NCBI GenBank assembly: GCA_017514235.1
Contig: JAFWKK010000041.1
Location: forward strand, 1 to 32,400
Direction of reading: 5' to 3'
Length of the DNA: 32,400 nucleotides
From: Kiritimatiellia bacterium
Lineage (GTDB): Bacteria > Verrucomicrobiota > Kiritimatiellia > RFP12 > UBA1067
The position numbers were made by a program, and so were the translations under genes. Positions 8,004 to 16,071 of this stretch are shown here, piece after piece. The notes under the pieces were generated by a model that had not been told where the DNA came from, did not search any database, and saw only the letters and a program-made list of their open reading frames with translations. Each line of letters starts with the position of its first letter. Within the stretch, counting starts at the first letter, position 1.

Positions 8004-8918
8004 TTACTCGGTAAGGCTTTTAACCGCGCGGGCTATGTCGCCGGGGCGGTCATCGCCGCCCTCGCGCTCCACGACGTAGTTCCCGCGGAACCCGCCTCTC
8101 TCAAGCGCCTTGACGAACTCCTTGCCGCCGACCTCGCCTTCGCCCCACGGAACCTCGTCGCCCCATGTGCCGGGGACCTTGGTGAACCGGGCGTCCTTCA
8201 CATGGATCTGGCGTATCCACGGACGAAGGATGCGCAACGCCTCAAGAGGCTTGCCCTTCCCGTAGAGTATCATGTTCGCCGGGTCAAGGTTTATGCCGAG
8301 GCCGGGAACCCTGGCCATGAACTTGGCAAGGTCTTCGGCGGTCTCCTGTCCGGACTCGAGAATCAGCTTCACGTCGTACTTGCGGCACTCGTCGCGCATC
8401 CACGAAACCCGCTCCACATACTTCTCCAGCGCCTTGGGGTCGCTCTCGTTAAGGAAGCCCGCGTGCATCAGCATGTACTTGCAACCCAGCTCCTGCGTGA
8501 GCTTCGCACCAGCGGAGACGATCTTCTTGTTCGCCTCCCAGTTCTGGTCCGGAACGATGCCGCCCGTCTTGCGGATCGTATCAAGCGTGGTATAGTCTTC
8601 GCCGACGGCCGCAACCATCGTCGACATCAGCTTCCACTCGCCGGAGGCTATCTTTGCCTTCACGAACTCCAGCGTCTCCGCCCCTTCGGCCGCTCCGTGA
8701 CGCTCGTCCGGCGCGATGAACGGCCCCAGCGCGAGCTGTATGCCCTTTACGCCGGCCTTTTCCATCTCCTCCGCAACGCCCTTCATCGGGAGCCGCCAGC
8801 TCCAGCTGCAGATGCCGACGCGATCGCGGTCGATGCGTCCGTACCTGACATTGTCATAATGGCACCCGGCCGCGACAACGAGCGCGGCGACCGACAGCAG
8901 TTTGATTAATTTACGCAT
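8004..8918 (-). CDS. Lipoprotein sugar-phosphate isomerase/epimerase-like TIM barrel
   Basis: This 304-residue protein belongs to the xylose isomerase-like (AP endonuclease 2) TIM-barrel superfamily, which includes sugar epimerases, inosose dehydratase and hydroxypyruvate isomerase. Metal-ligand positions are visible in strand ends: LILESGQ (Glu), GINLDPANM (Asp), IHVKDARF (His/Asp) and YVVEREGG (Glu). Unusually, it starts with a lipoprotein signal, MRKLIKLLSVAALVVAAGC (lipobox Cys19), placing it at the membrane outside the cytoplasm. It heads a five-gene run with two dehydrogenases. There is no ribosome site; the -10 lies 7 bases from the ATG, so a leaderless message is likely. Confidence 0.87.
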   Translation of the reverse strand: MRKLIKLLSVAALVVAAGCHYDNVRYGRIDRDRVGICSWSWRLPMKGVAEEMEKAGVKGIQLALGPFIAPDERHGAAEGAETLEFVKAKIASGEWKLMSTMVAAVGEDYTTLDTIRKTGGIVPDQNWEANKKIVSAGAKLTQELGCKYMLMHAGFLNESDPKALEKYVERVSWMRDECRKYDVKLILESGQETAEDLAKFMARVPGLGINLDPANMILYGKGKPLEALRILRPWIRQIHVKDARFTKVPGTWGDEVPWGEGEVGGKEFVKALERGGFRGNYVVEREGGDDRPGDIARAVKSLTE

Positions 8919-8925
8919 AAGTTGA

Positions 8926-8931
8926 ATTATA
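8926..8931 (-). promoter_or_regulatory. Extended -10 promoter, probably leaderless
   Basis: The minus strand reads TTTTATGGTATAATTCAACTT then ATG. TATAAT with extended TGG is perfect, and only 7 bases separate it from the start codon of the TIM-barrel lipoprotein gene. A start about 7 bases past the -10 would fall on the A of ATG. No Shine-Dalgarno sequence exists between them. Confidence 0.65.
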
Positions 8932-8948
8932 CCATAAAACTCCGGCCG

Positions 8949-9491
8949 TCACTTCGCAGCGATGAAGTTGCGCCCGGCCTCGACCGCCTTCAGGTTGAGG
9001 TCGAGAAGGTTAGCCTTGCGCGCTGAGATGGTATGCTTAAGGGCGTCCAGCACCGTGTCCGACTTGACGACCTTCAGCTTCTCCACTATCGCCCCGAGGA
9101 TTATCATGTTCGCGAGCGAGGCGGCCTCCATCGCGGTGGCCATCTGGGTGGCGGGTATGTAGACGACGTCGACGTCGGTGTGGCGCACCTCGCGCGAGAT
9201 CAGCGACGAGTCGACGAAGATCGTGCCGCCGGGCGCGACCGTGTCCTCGAACTTGTCGAGCGAAGGCTCGTTCATCACCATCAGGACGTTCGGGTGCGCG
9301 ATGATCGGCGAACCCACCGGCTCGTCAGAGATTATAACCGAGCAGTTGCACGTGCCCCCGCGCATCTCCGGTCCGTAGGAAGGAAGCCAGGAAAGCTCGC
9401 GGTCCTCCAGGAGCCCCGCATACGCCAGCACCTTGCCGGAGAACAGCAGGCCCTGCCCGCCGAAACCGGCCATGATAACTTCGCTAGTCAT
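8949..9491 (-). CDS. korC: 2-oxoacid:ferredoxin oxidoreductase, gamma subunit
   Basis: This is the 180-residue gamma domain subunit of a four-part 2-oxoacid:ferredoxin oxidoreductase, which helps bind coenzyme A and transfer the acyl group. The N-terminal motif [15 protein letters not shown] and the segment [20 protein letters not shown] are hallmarks of the family. A longer open frame runs upstream to 10070, but that part lies antiparallel to nothing useful and in the wrong frame of the beta-subunit gene. The ATG at 9491 overlaps the beta-subunit stop by 4 bases (ATGA) and starts directly at [12 protein letters not shown], so it is chosen. It is the last gene of its operon. Confidence 0.93.
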   Translation of the reverse strand: MTSEVIMAGFGGQGLLFSGKVLAYAGLLEDRELSWLPSYGPEMRGGTCNCSVIISDEPVGSPIIAHPNVLMVMNEPSLDKFEDTVAPGGTIFVDSSLISREVRHTDVDVVYIPATQMATAMEAASLANMIILGAIVEKLKVVKSDTVLDALKHTISARKANLLDLNLKAVEAGRNFIAAK

Positions 9492-10252
9492 TTCGCCGCC
9501 TCCTTCGCCGCCTCGGCGCCCTTGTCCCTGTACACGCCAAGCGGATAGAACGGAATCATCTTCTCGTCGACCCACTGGCAAGCCTTCTCCGGCGTGAGCC
9601 CCCAGTTCGTCGGGCACGTCGAGACGACCTCCACCAGCGAAAAGCCCTTGCCTTCGACCTGGTTGGCGAACGCCTTGCGTATCGCCTTCTTCGCCTGCCG
9701 CACGTGCGCCACGCTGTTGACCGCAACGCGCTCGAGGTACGCCGGTGCGTCCAGCGCCGCAAGCAGCTCGCAGATGCGTATCGGCATGCCCTGCGTCGCA
9801 GGGTCGCGCCCGTACGGCGAAGTCTGCGTGACCTGGCCGATTAGCGACGTCGGCGCCATCTGGCCCCCGGTCATGCCATAGATCGCGTTGTTGATGAAGA
9901 TCACCGTAACGTTCTCGCCGCGGCATGCGCACGAGACCGTCTCGCACAGACCGATGGACGCGAGGTCGCCGTCGCCCTGGTAGGTGAAGACGATGCGGTC
10001 GGGCAGCGAACGCTTGACGCCTGTCGCCACCGCCGGAGCGCGGCCGTGGCTCGCTTCGATCATGTCGCACGCGAAGTAGTCGTACGCCATCACGGAGCAG
10101 CCGACGGGCGCGATGCCTATCGTGCGCCCTTCGATGCCAAGGTCGTCTATCGCCTCGGCCACCAGGCGGTGTACGATGCCGTGCGTGCAGCCCGGACAGT
10201 AGTGGAGAACCGCGTCAGTCAGGGACTTCGGCTTCTGGAACACGACAGACAT
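9488..10252 (-). CDS. korB: 2-oxoacid:ferredoxin oxidoreductase, beta (TPP-binding) subunit
   Basis: This 254-residue subunit binds thiamine pyrophosphate and decarboxylates a 2-oxoacid. Near the N-terminus is HYCPGCTHG, then GIAPVGCSV, and the TPP/Mg motif GDGDLASIG followed about 28 residues later by [17 protein letters not shown]. The lack of its own long Fe-S domain fits the Vor/Kor class, with a separate ferredoxin subunit. A GTG one codon earlier (10255) would overlap the alpha-subunit stop by 4 bases. The ATG at 10252 has GGAGG at a better 7-base spacing and a TGATG overlap, so it is preferred. Substrate could be 2-oxoglutarate or branched-chain 2-oxoacids. Confidence 0.94.
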   Translation of the reverse strand: MSVVFQKPKSLTDAVLHYCPGCTHGIVHRLVAEAIDDLGIEGRTIGIAPVGCSVMAYDYFACDMIEASHGRAPAVATGVKRSLPDRIVFTYQGDGDLASIGLCETVSCACRGENVTVIFINNAIYGMTGGQMAPTSLIGQVTQTSPYGRDPATQGMPIRICELLAALDAPAYLERVAVNSVAHVRQAKKAIRKAFANQVEGKGFSLVEVVSTCPTNWGLTPEKACQWVDEKMIPFYPLGVYRDKGAEAAKEAAK

Positions 10253-11316
10253 CACTTCGCCTCCTTTTCAATAGCGGCGACCACCTCGTCCGTCGACGGT
10301 ATCATGCCGCCGACACGGTTGCACATGGCCACGGGGCGCGTGCAGCCCGTCGCAAGCAGCACGTCTTCGCGCATCTGGCCCATGTTGAGCTCGACGGTCA
10401 GGAAGCTCCTGACCTTAGCCGCCGCCTTAGCCAGCGCCTCCTTCGGGAACGGGTAGAGCGTTATCGGACGCACCATGCCCACCTTGATGCCGCGCTTGCG
10501 GCACTCGGCGATCGCGTTCTTCGAGACGCGGGCCGTTATGCCTGTCGAGACGACGCAAATCTCCGCGTCATCCATGAGGTAATCCTCCCAGCGGGCCTCT
10601 TCCCTCTCCAGTTGCGCGTAGCGCTCGAAGCGGGAGAGGTTAGTCTTTTCCAGCTCGTCCGGCTTAAGGTAGAGGGAGTTTATGATGTTGTGGGGCCGTT
10701 TCATCTCCGTGCCGGTCGTCGCCCACGGCTTGCCCTTCATGACATCCGCGGGATCGGTCTCGTCGGCCGGCAGCACGACCGGCTCCATCATCTGGCCCAT
10801 CGTGCCGTCCGCAAGCAGCATCGCCGGCATGCGGTACTTCTCGCCCAGCTCGAACGCAAGCCGCGTAAGGTCGGCCATCTCCTGCACCGTCGCCGGCGCG
10901 AGGACGATGATGTGGAAGTCGCCGTGGCCGGGGCCGCGCGTCATGAAGAAGTAGTCGGACTGCGACGGCTGGATGCCGCCGAGGCCGGGGCCGCCGCGCT
11001 GCACGTTCACGATCAGCGCGGGCAAGTCGGCGCCAGCGAGGTACGACATGCCTTCGGCCTTTAGCGAAATGCCGGGCGAGCTCGAGCTGGTCATGGCGCG
11101 GCGCCCGGTAGAGGCGCACCCGTAGACCATGTTTATCGCCGCGATCTCGCTCTCCGCCTGGAGAAACGTGCCGCCGATCTTCGGCATGCGCTTGGCCATG
11201 TACGCCGCGATCTCGGTCTGCGGCGTGATCGGATACCCGAAATAGTGACGGCAGCCGCAGCGTATCGCCGCCTCGGCGATCGCCTCGTTGCCCTTCATCA
11301 GTGCTTTTTCGCCCAT
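10252..11316 (-). CDS. korA: 2-oxoacid:ferredoxin oxidoreductase, alpha subunit
   Basis: This 354-residue alpha subunit of the Vor/Kor family carries the pyrimidine-binding domain with [10 protein letters not shown] (27-36) and [19 protein letters not shown], including the Glu that activates thiamine pyrophosphate, then [13 protein letters not shown] second domain near the C-terminus ([16 protein letters not shown], then [13 protein letters not shown]) is the transketolase-C-like region. The arrangement ferredoxin-alpha-beta-gamma matches operons often annotated as 3-methyl-2-oxobutanoate or 2-oxoglutarate:ferredoxin oxidoreductase; which acid is used cannot be told here. The start is 4 bases after the ferredoxin stop. 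Confidence 0.94.
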   Translation of the reverse strand: MGEKALMKGNEAIAEAAIRCGCRHYFGYPITPQTEIAAYMAKRMPKIGGTFLQAESEIAAINMVYGCASTGRRAMTSSSSPGISLKAEGMSYLAGADLPALIVNVQRGGPGLGGIQPSQSDYFFMTRGPGHGDFHIIVLAPATVQEMADLTRLAFELGEKYRMPAMLLADGTMGQMMEPVVLPADETDPADVMKGKPWATTGTEMKRPHNIINSLYLKPDELEKTNLSRFERYAQLEREEARWEDYLMDDAEICVVSTGITARVSKNAIAECRKRGIKVGMVRPITLYPFPKEALAKAAAKVRSFLTVELNMGQMREDVLLATGCTRPVAMCNRVGGMIPSTDEVVAAIEKEAK

Positions 11317-11320
11317 TGCG

Positions 11321-11527
11321 TCACCTCTCCACCGTTATTACGCAGTCGGGGCACATCATCGCGCACGACGCGCAGCCGACGCACTCGCCTGGCTTCGTCA
11401 GTTCCACCGGCGCGTGGCCCTTGTGATTCAATTTCGTCTTCGAGATGGCGAGAATCTTCTTGGGGCATGCGGTCACGCACAGCCCGCATCCCTTGCACAG
11501 GTCTTCCCTGAAGGTCAATTTAGCCAT
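11321..11527 (-). CDS. korD: 2-oxoacid:ferredoxin oxidoreductase, 2x[4Fe-4S] delta subunit
   Basis: This 68-residue ferredoxin-like subunit passes electrons from the active site to free ferredoxin. It has two complete CxxCxxCxxxCP clusters, CKGCGLCVTACP (11-22) and CVGCASCAMMCP (49-60), each able to hold one [4Fe-4S] centre. It is the first gene of the operon, behind a TATAAT promoter. AAGGA lies close to the ATG, with a better-spaced AAGGAG 11 bases upstream. Low-potential electrons made by this enzyme imply an anaerobic or ferredoxin-based metabolism. Confidence 0.95.
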   Translation of the reverse strand: MAKLTFREDLCKGCGLCVTACPKKILAISKTKLNHKGHAPVELTKPGECVGCASCAMMCPDCVITVER

Positions 11528-11560
11528 TCCTTATGTCTCTCCTTCGCGTATTGACTGCGT

Positions 11561-11566
11561 ATTATA
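11561..11566 (-). promoter_or_regulatory. Extended -10 promoter of the korDABC operon
   Basis: The minus strand reads TTTATGGTATAATACG, a perfect TATAAT with extended TGG. A possible -35, TTGGCT, is 15 bases upstream, which is short. The -10 lies 33 bases before the ferredoxin-subunit ATG. The remainder of 11528-11638, after the pseudopilin stop, shows no terminator hairpin. Confidence 0.65.
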
Positions 11567-11638
11567 CCATAAATCCGCCCCAGCCAACGCAACCACGGAT
11601 TCACTCGCAACAGCCGCCTGTCAAGCAAGGGAGTTAAG

Positions 11639-12301
11639 TCAGTACTTGTTTCCTGCATCCTTCATCGGCTGTATCTTGCCGAGGATCGGCACAACGACGC
11701 GCTCCCGCCGCACGATCTTGTCGCCGTTGAGGCGGTTAACGTCCGCCTCAAGCCCTATGTCGAAATGAAGCCGGTATATGTTCGAGCCGTTCAGGCTCCT
11801 GGCGTCGTAGCCCATGATGTCGGACATCTCCGTGCAGTCCTCCGCAAGAGCCAGTGCGCCGGGCCACAGCCAGCGCACGTGGCTGTCCTTGTCGGGGGTG
11901 CGCTCGTTGATCAGCATCTTGCGGTCGCCTACCTGCCATACGAGAAGGCGGATGGACGAGTCAGCCGTGCTGCCGATCGTCGTGCCGACCGTATGCCCGC
12001 TCATCTCGACCGAGTTGTACCCGCGCACGTCGCTTTCGTTCAGGCTCATTCCGCTCAGGAGCCCGGAGTAATGGTTGCCGGAAATGTCGGGAGACGCCTT
12101 GAAAAGAAGCTTGTCGCGCAGCTCCCGCATGGCCAGCGACAGCTCTGACTCCGCCATTGCCGTATGGAGCATGCGCTGCGCGGAAACGAACGACGCCATA
12201 ACCGCCGCCAGCACGATTACGCCGATCGACGCCGTGACCATCGTCTCGACAAGCGTGAAGCCCTTCCGGCCACGCGCCGTTCTCCCTATGGCCGCCGTCA
12301 T
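11639..12301 (-). CDS. Type II secretion/type IV pilus pseudopilin
   Basis: This 220-residue pseudopilin has the leader MTAAIGRTARGRKG ending in Gly, followed by the class III prepilin motif FTLVETMV and a hydrophobic helix (VTASIGVIVLAAVMASFVSAQ). The prepilin peptidase would cut after Gly14, and the helix packs into a pseudopilus in the envelope. The mature globular part has no match that I recognise. An upstream in-frame extension to 12385 lies inside the preceding gene; the ATG at 12301 overlaps that gene's stop by 4 bases (ATGA) and puts the leader at normal length. It is the last gene of a three-gene unit. Confidence 0.9.
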   Translation of the reverse strand: MTAAIGRTARGRKGFTLVETMVTASIGVIVLAAVMASFVSAQRMLHTAMAESELSLAMRELRDKLLFKASPDISGNHYSGLLSGMSLNESDVRGYNSVEMSGHTVGTTIGSTADSSIRLLVWQVGDRKMLINERTPDKDSHVRWLWPGALALAEDCTEMSDIMGYDARSLNGSNIYRLHFDIGLEADVNRLNGDKIVRRERVVVPILGKIQPMKDAGNKY

Positions 12302-12813
12302 TCCAGCACCCCCCTGTCGATCTGGCTCTTGTAGACGGACACCGGATGGCTGTAGTTCGCACTTCCGCAGAGTCCGTTCAGGCACTTGCGGTCACCGGCC
12401 GGCCCCCACTCCACGTCCACGTCAATACGCTTCACCTTTACGTTCGTACCGTGCCTGGCGATGGCTCCGGTGCCTTCGCACATGACTACCCGCACGACGA
12501 CACGCGGATCGCCGCCGGCATGCTCGAAGTTCAGCACCGGACAGTCGTTCGTCGTCATTGCCATAGCCGTGTCGGTCGCCGAGTCGTAGACACGCCCGTC
12601 CGCCTGCGCGGGCAGGTCGTCGTAGGACTTGTTCAGCCACTTCCACGCCGTGTCCCACGCAAAGGCGTCCGCAGCCAACAGCTCGGAGTTCTCGTGCGAA
12701 ATCTTGGCGGAGACGATCAGCCCCTCCATGAGCGCAAGCGTCATGAGCACGGCGATGGCGCCCGCCAGCATCACCTCCACGAGCGTGAAGCCGCCTCTCA
12801 TGCCTTTCGTCAC
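12298..12813 (-). CDS. Type II secretion/type IV pilus pseudopilin
   Basis: This 171-residue pseudopilin begins, from a GTG, with VTKGMRGG, followed by FTLVEVMLAGAIAVLMTLALMEGLIV. Thus it has a leader ending in GG, Glu at position +5 and one N-terminal helix. GTG at 12813 overlaps the TGA of the upstream gene by 4 bases (GTGA) and has a GGAGGG ribosome site at about 8 bases. The ATG at 12801 has only a poorly placed AAAGG, so GTG is preferred. A longer frame to 13113 runs inside the preceding gene and would bury the leader. The C-terminal domain carries paired Cys residues (CLNGLCG) that might form a disulfide. Confidence 0.88.
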   Translation of the reverse strand: MTKGMRGGFTLVEVMLAGAIAVLMTLALMEGLIVSAKISHENSELLAADAFAWDTAWKWLNKSYDDLPAQADGRVYDSATDTAMAMTTNDCPVLNFEHAGGDPRVVVRVVMCEGTGAIARHGTNVKVKRIDVDVEWGPAGDRKCLNGLCGSANYSHPVSVYKSQIDRGVLE

Positions 12814-13643
12814 GGCGACGGCCCTCCCCCTCCCGGAAACGCCGCGCCCAGCCACGCCTCCGCCGCAGAGGGCAGCGTCACGTAGAACCGGCACTTCATA
12901 ACCTCGGAAAGACGCTCGCGCAACTTCTCGTCCGCCGGATTCGTCAGCGCGACCAGCGCGACCTCGCCTATCCTGGCGAACGGAACGACCCCGCGGATGC
13001 GCAGCGTTTCCGCAGGAAAACGGCCCAACAAGTCGGCATTGCGCTCGAACGGCGAGACCGGAACCGGCGGAGTCCCGAACCGGTCGGCGAGAAACGCCAG
13101 GCACTTCTCGCACAGCTCGGAATTCTCTTTTTCGAGAATTGCAAGTGCAGAAACGAGAAAAACGCGGCCATCGGACGGCGAGGCGACGATCTGGTCGCGC
13201 AGATGCATGGCGTCTTCTTCAGAAGCAATCACCCCGTTGGACCACAGCAGCTCCACGAGCGCAACCTCGGAATCTACGGCGGTTTGCGTCTCCTCCACCG
13301 CAAGTTCGGCCGGCGTAAGGGGCTTCGGAGTCTCAGGAACAAGCTCGGGACCGGGAGCGGTAAGGCGGCGAATCTTCAGCACAAGTATCTTCGCCTCGTC
13401 CGTATCAACGGTCTCCAATCGCGGCAGAAGATCCGCTGCTGCCGCCAAATCGCCCTGTTTCAGCAGGAGGTTCGCCAGCGAAACGACGGCCTTCTTGCCC
13501 TTCTCGACCTCGCCGAGCTGATCGTACGCCACAGCCAGGAACTCCAGCGTGACGCGATCGTCCGGCATCAGCTGGAGCATCTGCTCGAAGTACTTTACGC
13601 CTTCTTCGAGGCGCGCGTCGAATTTAGGTGCAGGTTCTGCCAT
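12810..13643 (-). CDS. TPR protein with GspE N-domain-like C-terminus
   Basis: This 277-residue cytoplasmic protein has no signal peptide. Residues 10-95 form tetratricopeptide-like helix pairs (EGVKYFEQMLQLMPDDRVTL, then AYDQLGEVEKGKKA). After a Pro-rich linker, residues 125-265 (VALVELLWSNGVIASEEDA ... VVPFARIGEVALVALTNPAD) resemble the MshEN/T2SSE N-terminal domain that recruits secretion ATPases and can bind cyclic di-GMP in MshE. No ATPase domain follows. Coupled by GTGA to two pseudopilins, it is probably an adaptor for the pseudopilus machine. No ribosome site is clear before the ATG, and no promoter is obvious in 13644-13694. The family assignments are from pattern only. Confidence 0.72.
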   Translation of the reverse strand: MAEPAPKFDARLEEGVKYFEQMLQLMPDDRVTLEFLAVAYDQLGEVEKGKKAVVSLANLLLKQGDLAAAADLLPRLETVDTDEAKILVLKIRRLTAPGPELVPETPKPLTPAELAVEETQTAVDSEVALVELLWSNGVIASEEDAMHLRDQIVASPSDGRVFLVSALAILEKENSELCEKCLAFLADRFGTPPVPVSPFERNADLLGRFPAETLRIRGVVPFARIGEVALVALTNPADEKLRERLSEVMKCRFYVTLPSAAEAWLGAAFPGGGGPSP

Positions 13644-13694
13644 GACAGAACCGACTTAGCAGAAGGCGTGCCACAAAGTCTCCGGAAGGACGTG

Positions 13695-14720
13695 TTACAC
13701 GAACCTAATGTGATATGCGTTGCCGTTGAACGTCGCGCCACAGACGTACTGAGTGACGCCCTCGCAGAACTGCGAGTGGTACTCGAAGTGCTTGTGTCCG
13801 CAGAGAAGCGCCTTCAGGTTCTTCTGCTTCGGCAGCCATTCGACCAGAGTCTTGTTGATCTTGAGGTCGCCCTTGCCGGGACATGCCGCGAGCCACCCGC
13901 TGTGCAGGTCGGCGACGGTCTTAACCGCGTTGCGCGCCCAGTGGTTCGGCACCGACTGTATCACGTCCACCGAATGCTGCGCAAGCTCGGGGGTGTAGAA
14001 CGGAATGTGGTACGCGAGCACGGTCGGCAGACCCTTCGCGAACTCCTTCTTGATTGCGGAGAACTGAGCCTCGAACATGTCCTTGCTCATCCCCACGTTG
14101 TCGATCGTGACGATGTTCACGCCGTTGACCACCTTCGCCGCACAGGGGATGGCATTCGGAAAGGTCTTCTCCATCCGCGCCCGCGCATCCTTCAGCCATT
14201 CGCTTTTCGGCGACGGCTTGGCGCTGCCGCTGTACTCGTGGTTGCCGATGGCGTATGTCCATTTAAGCTCAGCCATGTCGCGGCGAACCTGGGCGAGGCC
14301 GCCCTCCGTAACGAAGTCCAAGAGATCGCCCGTGTGCAGGATCGGCAAGTTCTTCGCCTTCGCGTAGGCGAGCGCGGCAGCGAACATCTCGACGTTCTTG
14401 GGATGCCCGAACACCTTCAGTCGCGTGCGGAAATAGGCGATGTCCTTCTTGTCCGACCTCGCGAAGTCGTCTGAACCGAGCGTCACGAGGTGCGAATCGG
14501 AGATGTGCAGCACCTCGAACGGCTTCTTCGCGCCGACCTTGAGCTCAAGCGTCGTCGGCTTGAAGCCCTCCATAATCGGCATGTCAAGGAGCGCTTCGCC
14601 GGTCACCTCCGGCTCGTACCACTGCTGCCTGTCGTCTAGCGCGAAAAGAGGCAAGGCCCCTGCCGTCACGAACGCCGACGCCCCCAAGCCAATGAACGAT
14701 CTCCTGTTCATGTTCTCCAT
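13695..14720 (-). CDS. Tat-exported metallophosphoesterase (copy B)
   Basis: This 341-residue calcineurin-like phosphoesterase would hydrolyse phosphomono- or diesters outside the cytoplasm using two metal ions. All five motifs are present: DSH (75-77), GDLLD (131-135), GNHE (159-162), AYHIP with H238, and GHKH (308-311). The N-terminus MENMNRRSFIGLGASAFVTAG is a twin-arginine signal. The ATG at 14720 has AAGAAGGG upstream at 9 bases. An ATG at 14756 would overlap the previous stop (ATGA) but bury the signal behind 12 extra residues. It is a paralogue of the gene at 16072, sharing VGAKKPF, KxxxAKGLPTVL and the ending FNGxxYxIxF. Confidence 0.9.
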   Translation of the reverse strand: MENMNRRSFIGLGASAFVTAGALPLFALDDRQQWYEPEVTGEALLDMPIMEGFKPTTLELKVGAKKPFEVLHISDSHLVTLGSDDFARSDKKDIAYFRTRLKVFGHPKNVEMFAAALAYAKAKNLPILHTGDLLDFVTEGGLAQVRRDMAELKWTYAIGNHEYSGSAKPSPKSEWLKDARARMEKTFPNAIPCAAKVVNGVNIVTIDNVGMSKDMFEAQFSAIKKEFAKGLPTVLAYHIPFYTPELAQHSVDVIQSVPNHWARNAVKTVADLHSGWLAACPGKGDLKINKTLVEWLPKQKNLKALLCGHKHFEYHSQFCEGVTQYVCGATFNGNAYHIRFV

Positions 14721-14752
14721 TTTACCATTCCCTTCTTGTTTCGGTTTTTCGT

Positions 14753-16045
14753 TCATTTCCTGAAGCAAAAGATTTCCATCGCCCCTGGATCCATCCAATA
14801 CTCATTGGAATAGAGCGAAGCGGCCACGACCGTGCCGTCCGAACGGACGTATTTCACGCCAGGCGCGAGGTCTATCTTCAGCGTAAGTTCCTTGTCGGGG
14901 CTGCGATTGACGACCGCAAGGCATTCGTTGCCGCCGTTCCTGAGCAGCGAAACGACCGCTCCTCCGTCCGGCGTCTCAAGCGACTTGACCCACTTGGGCA
15001 GGTCCCCCTGTGCAAGCCGCACGGTGCCAGGCGGCAGGAATTCGCCCGTAAGCCGAGTCCCTTCGCCCGGCCATGGAACACCGGTATGCCGAACCTTCTC
15101 AACCTTCGCTCCCAGGAAGACGACGGCCCTGGCCTGAAGCTCCCTGTTCACGCGGCGCATCCGTTCGTAGACAGTGGAGCGCTTCCCGTCCGACGCAAGC
15201 GGACGCCCGTGCGAGAACATCTTCCCGGGGTCTTTCGGATCGACGCAGTAGTTGTAGTACCACAGGCCCTGCGCACCATAGGCGAGGTTGGAGTTCTGCT
15301 GAAGGCGCAGATGCCCCTCCGTCGCGATCGGATAGTCGTTGCCGGGCTTGTGACGGAGCGCACAGGAGATCGCGAACGCCCAGTACGGCCTGCCCGTCCG
15401 CTTCGACGTGTCGAGCACAGTCTCAAGCGAATGGTACCAGTTCGTCTGGAGATGGCAGTCGCCCGTCGCCGGGCGGAACGTCGGTGTCGGAAAGAGGCCG
15501 GGATTCAGCACCGGGTACTGGTCGAAGCTCAGTACCGGCGTTGGCACCTTCTCGGTGAACTGGCCGACGTATTCCTCGAACGTCGGCACCTTGTACCAGT
15601 ACTGCATCCTGTCCACGCGCCCGAACCAGTTGACGATGCAGGGATGGACCGAATCAACCGCCTGGATGAGGCGCACGGCACGCCCCAGGTTGTCAAAGTC
15701 GTTCACGCTCGGCTCGTCGCGAACGTAGTATGCCATGAGCGCGGGATGATCCTTCACGGCGGCAGCGAGCTGCGAGCCGTCCGCTTCGAACAGCTTGCGG
15801 TTCGCGAGAAGCAGCCTGATGCCGGTCCGCTGCGCGATGTCAAGGCACTTGCGCGCCTCTCCTGCGGTTCCGAAGCCCTGCATGAGCGCGGTAAGTCCGC
15901 ACTCCTTCGCCTCGCGGTAACGCATTTCCAGATTAGGCGACACGGCGCTGAAGCCGCTGTAGCCCATGATCGGCAGCTCATCCGCCGCGAACAGCATCCC
16001 TGCCGCAACGAGCGCAGAGCCAAACAAACTCTCTCTAACCATCAT
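14753..16045 (-). CDS. Secreted TIM-barrel protein, glycosidase-like (copy B)
   Basis: This 430-residue protein starts with a signal peptide (about MMVRESLFGSALVAAGMLFA), followed by what looks like a (beta/alpha)8 barrel and a C-terminal beta domain (about 340-430). It resembles clan GH-A glycosidases in layout: KDHPALMAYYVRDEP (98-112; E111 a possible catalytic acid), VLSFDQYPVL, and EGHLRLQQNSNLAYGAQGL are all conserved with its paralogue at 23334. I cannot assign a GH family. Two ATGs are adjacent, with AAAGG at 4 and 7 bases. It lies between the two phosphoesterase genes in the surface locus. Confidence 0.7.
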   Translation of the reverse strand: MMVRESLFGSALVAAGMLFAADELPIMGYSGFSAVSPNLEMRYREAKECGLTALMQGFGTAGEARKCLDIAQRTGIRLLLANRKLFEADGSQLAAAVKDHPALMAYYVRDEPSVNDFDNLGRAVRLIQAVDSVHPCIVNWFGRVDRMQYWYKVPTFEEYVGQFTEKVPTPVLSFDQYPVLNPGLFPTPTFRPATGDCHLQTNWYHSLETVLDTSKRTGRPYWAFAISCALRHKPGNDYPIATEGHLRLQQNSNLAYGAQGLWYYNYCVDPKDPGKMFSHGRPLASDGKRSTVYERMRRVNRELQARAVVFLGAKVEKVRHTGVPWPGEGTRLTGEFLPPGTVRLAQGDLPKWVKSLETPDGGAVVSLLRNGGNECLAVVNRSPDKELTLKIDLAPGVKYVRSDGTVVAASLYSNEYWMDPGAMEIFCFRK

Positions 16046-16071
16046 TCAACCTTTCAAACTCCTCAAGCCTC

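Noticed and set aside
9492-10070. N-terminal extension of the gamma-subunit gene to 373 codons
   Set aside because: The extra 193 codons read the beta-subunit gene in another frame and are Arg-rich; the true start is the coupled ATG at 9491.
13644-13694. Promoter for the pseudopilin unit
   Set aside because: No -10 of the type used elsewhere in the window is present in this 51-base gap; read-through from the surface operon is possible but not shown.
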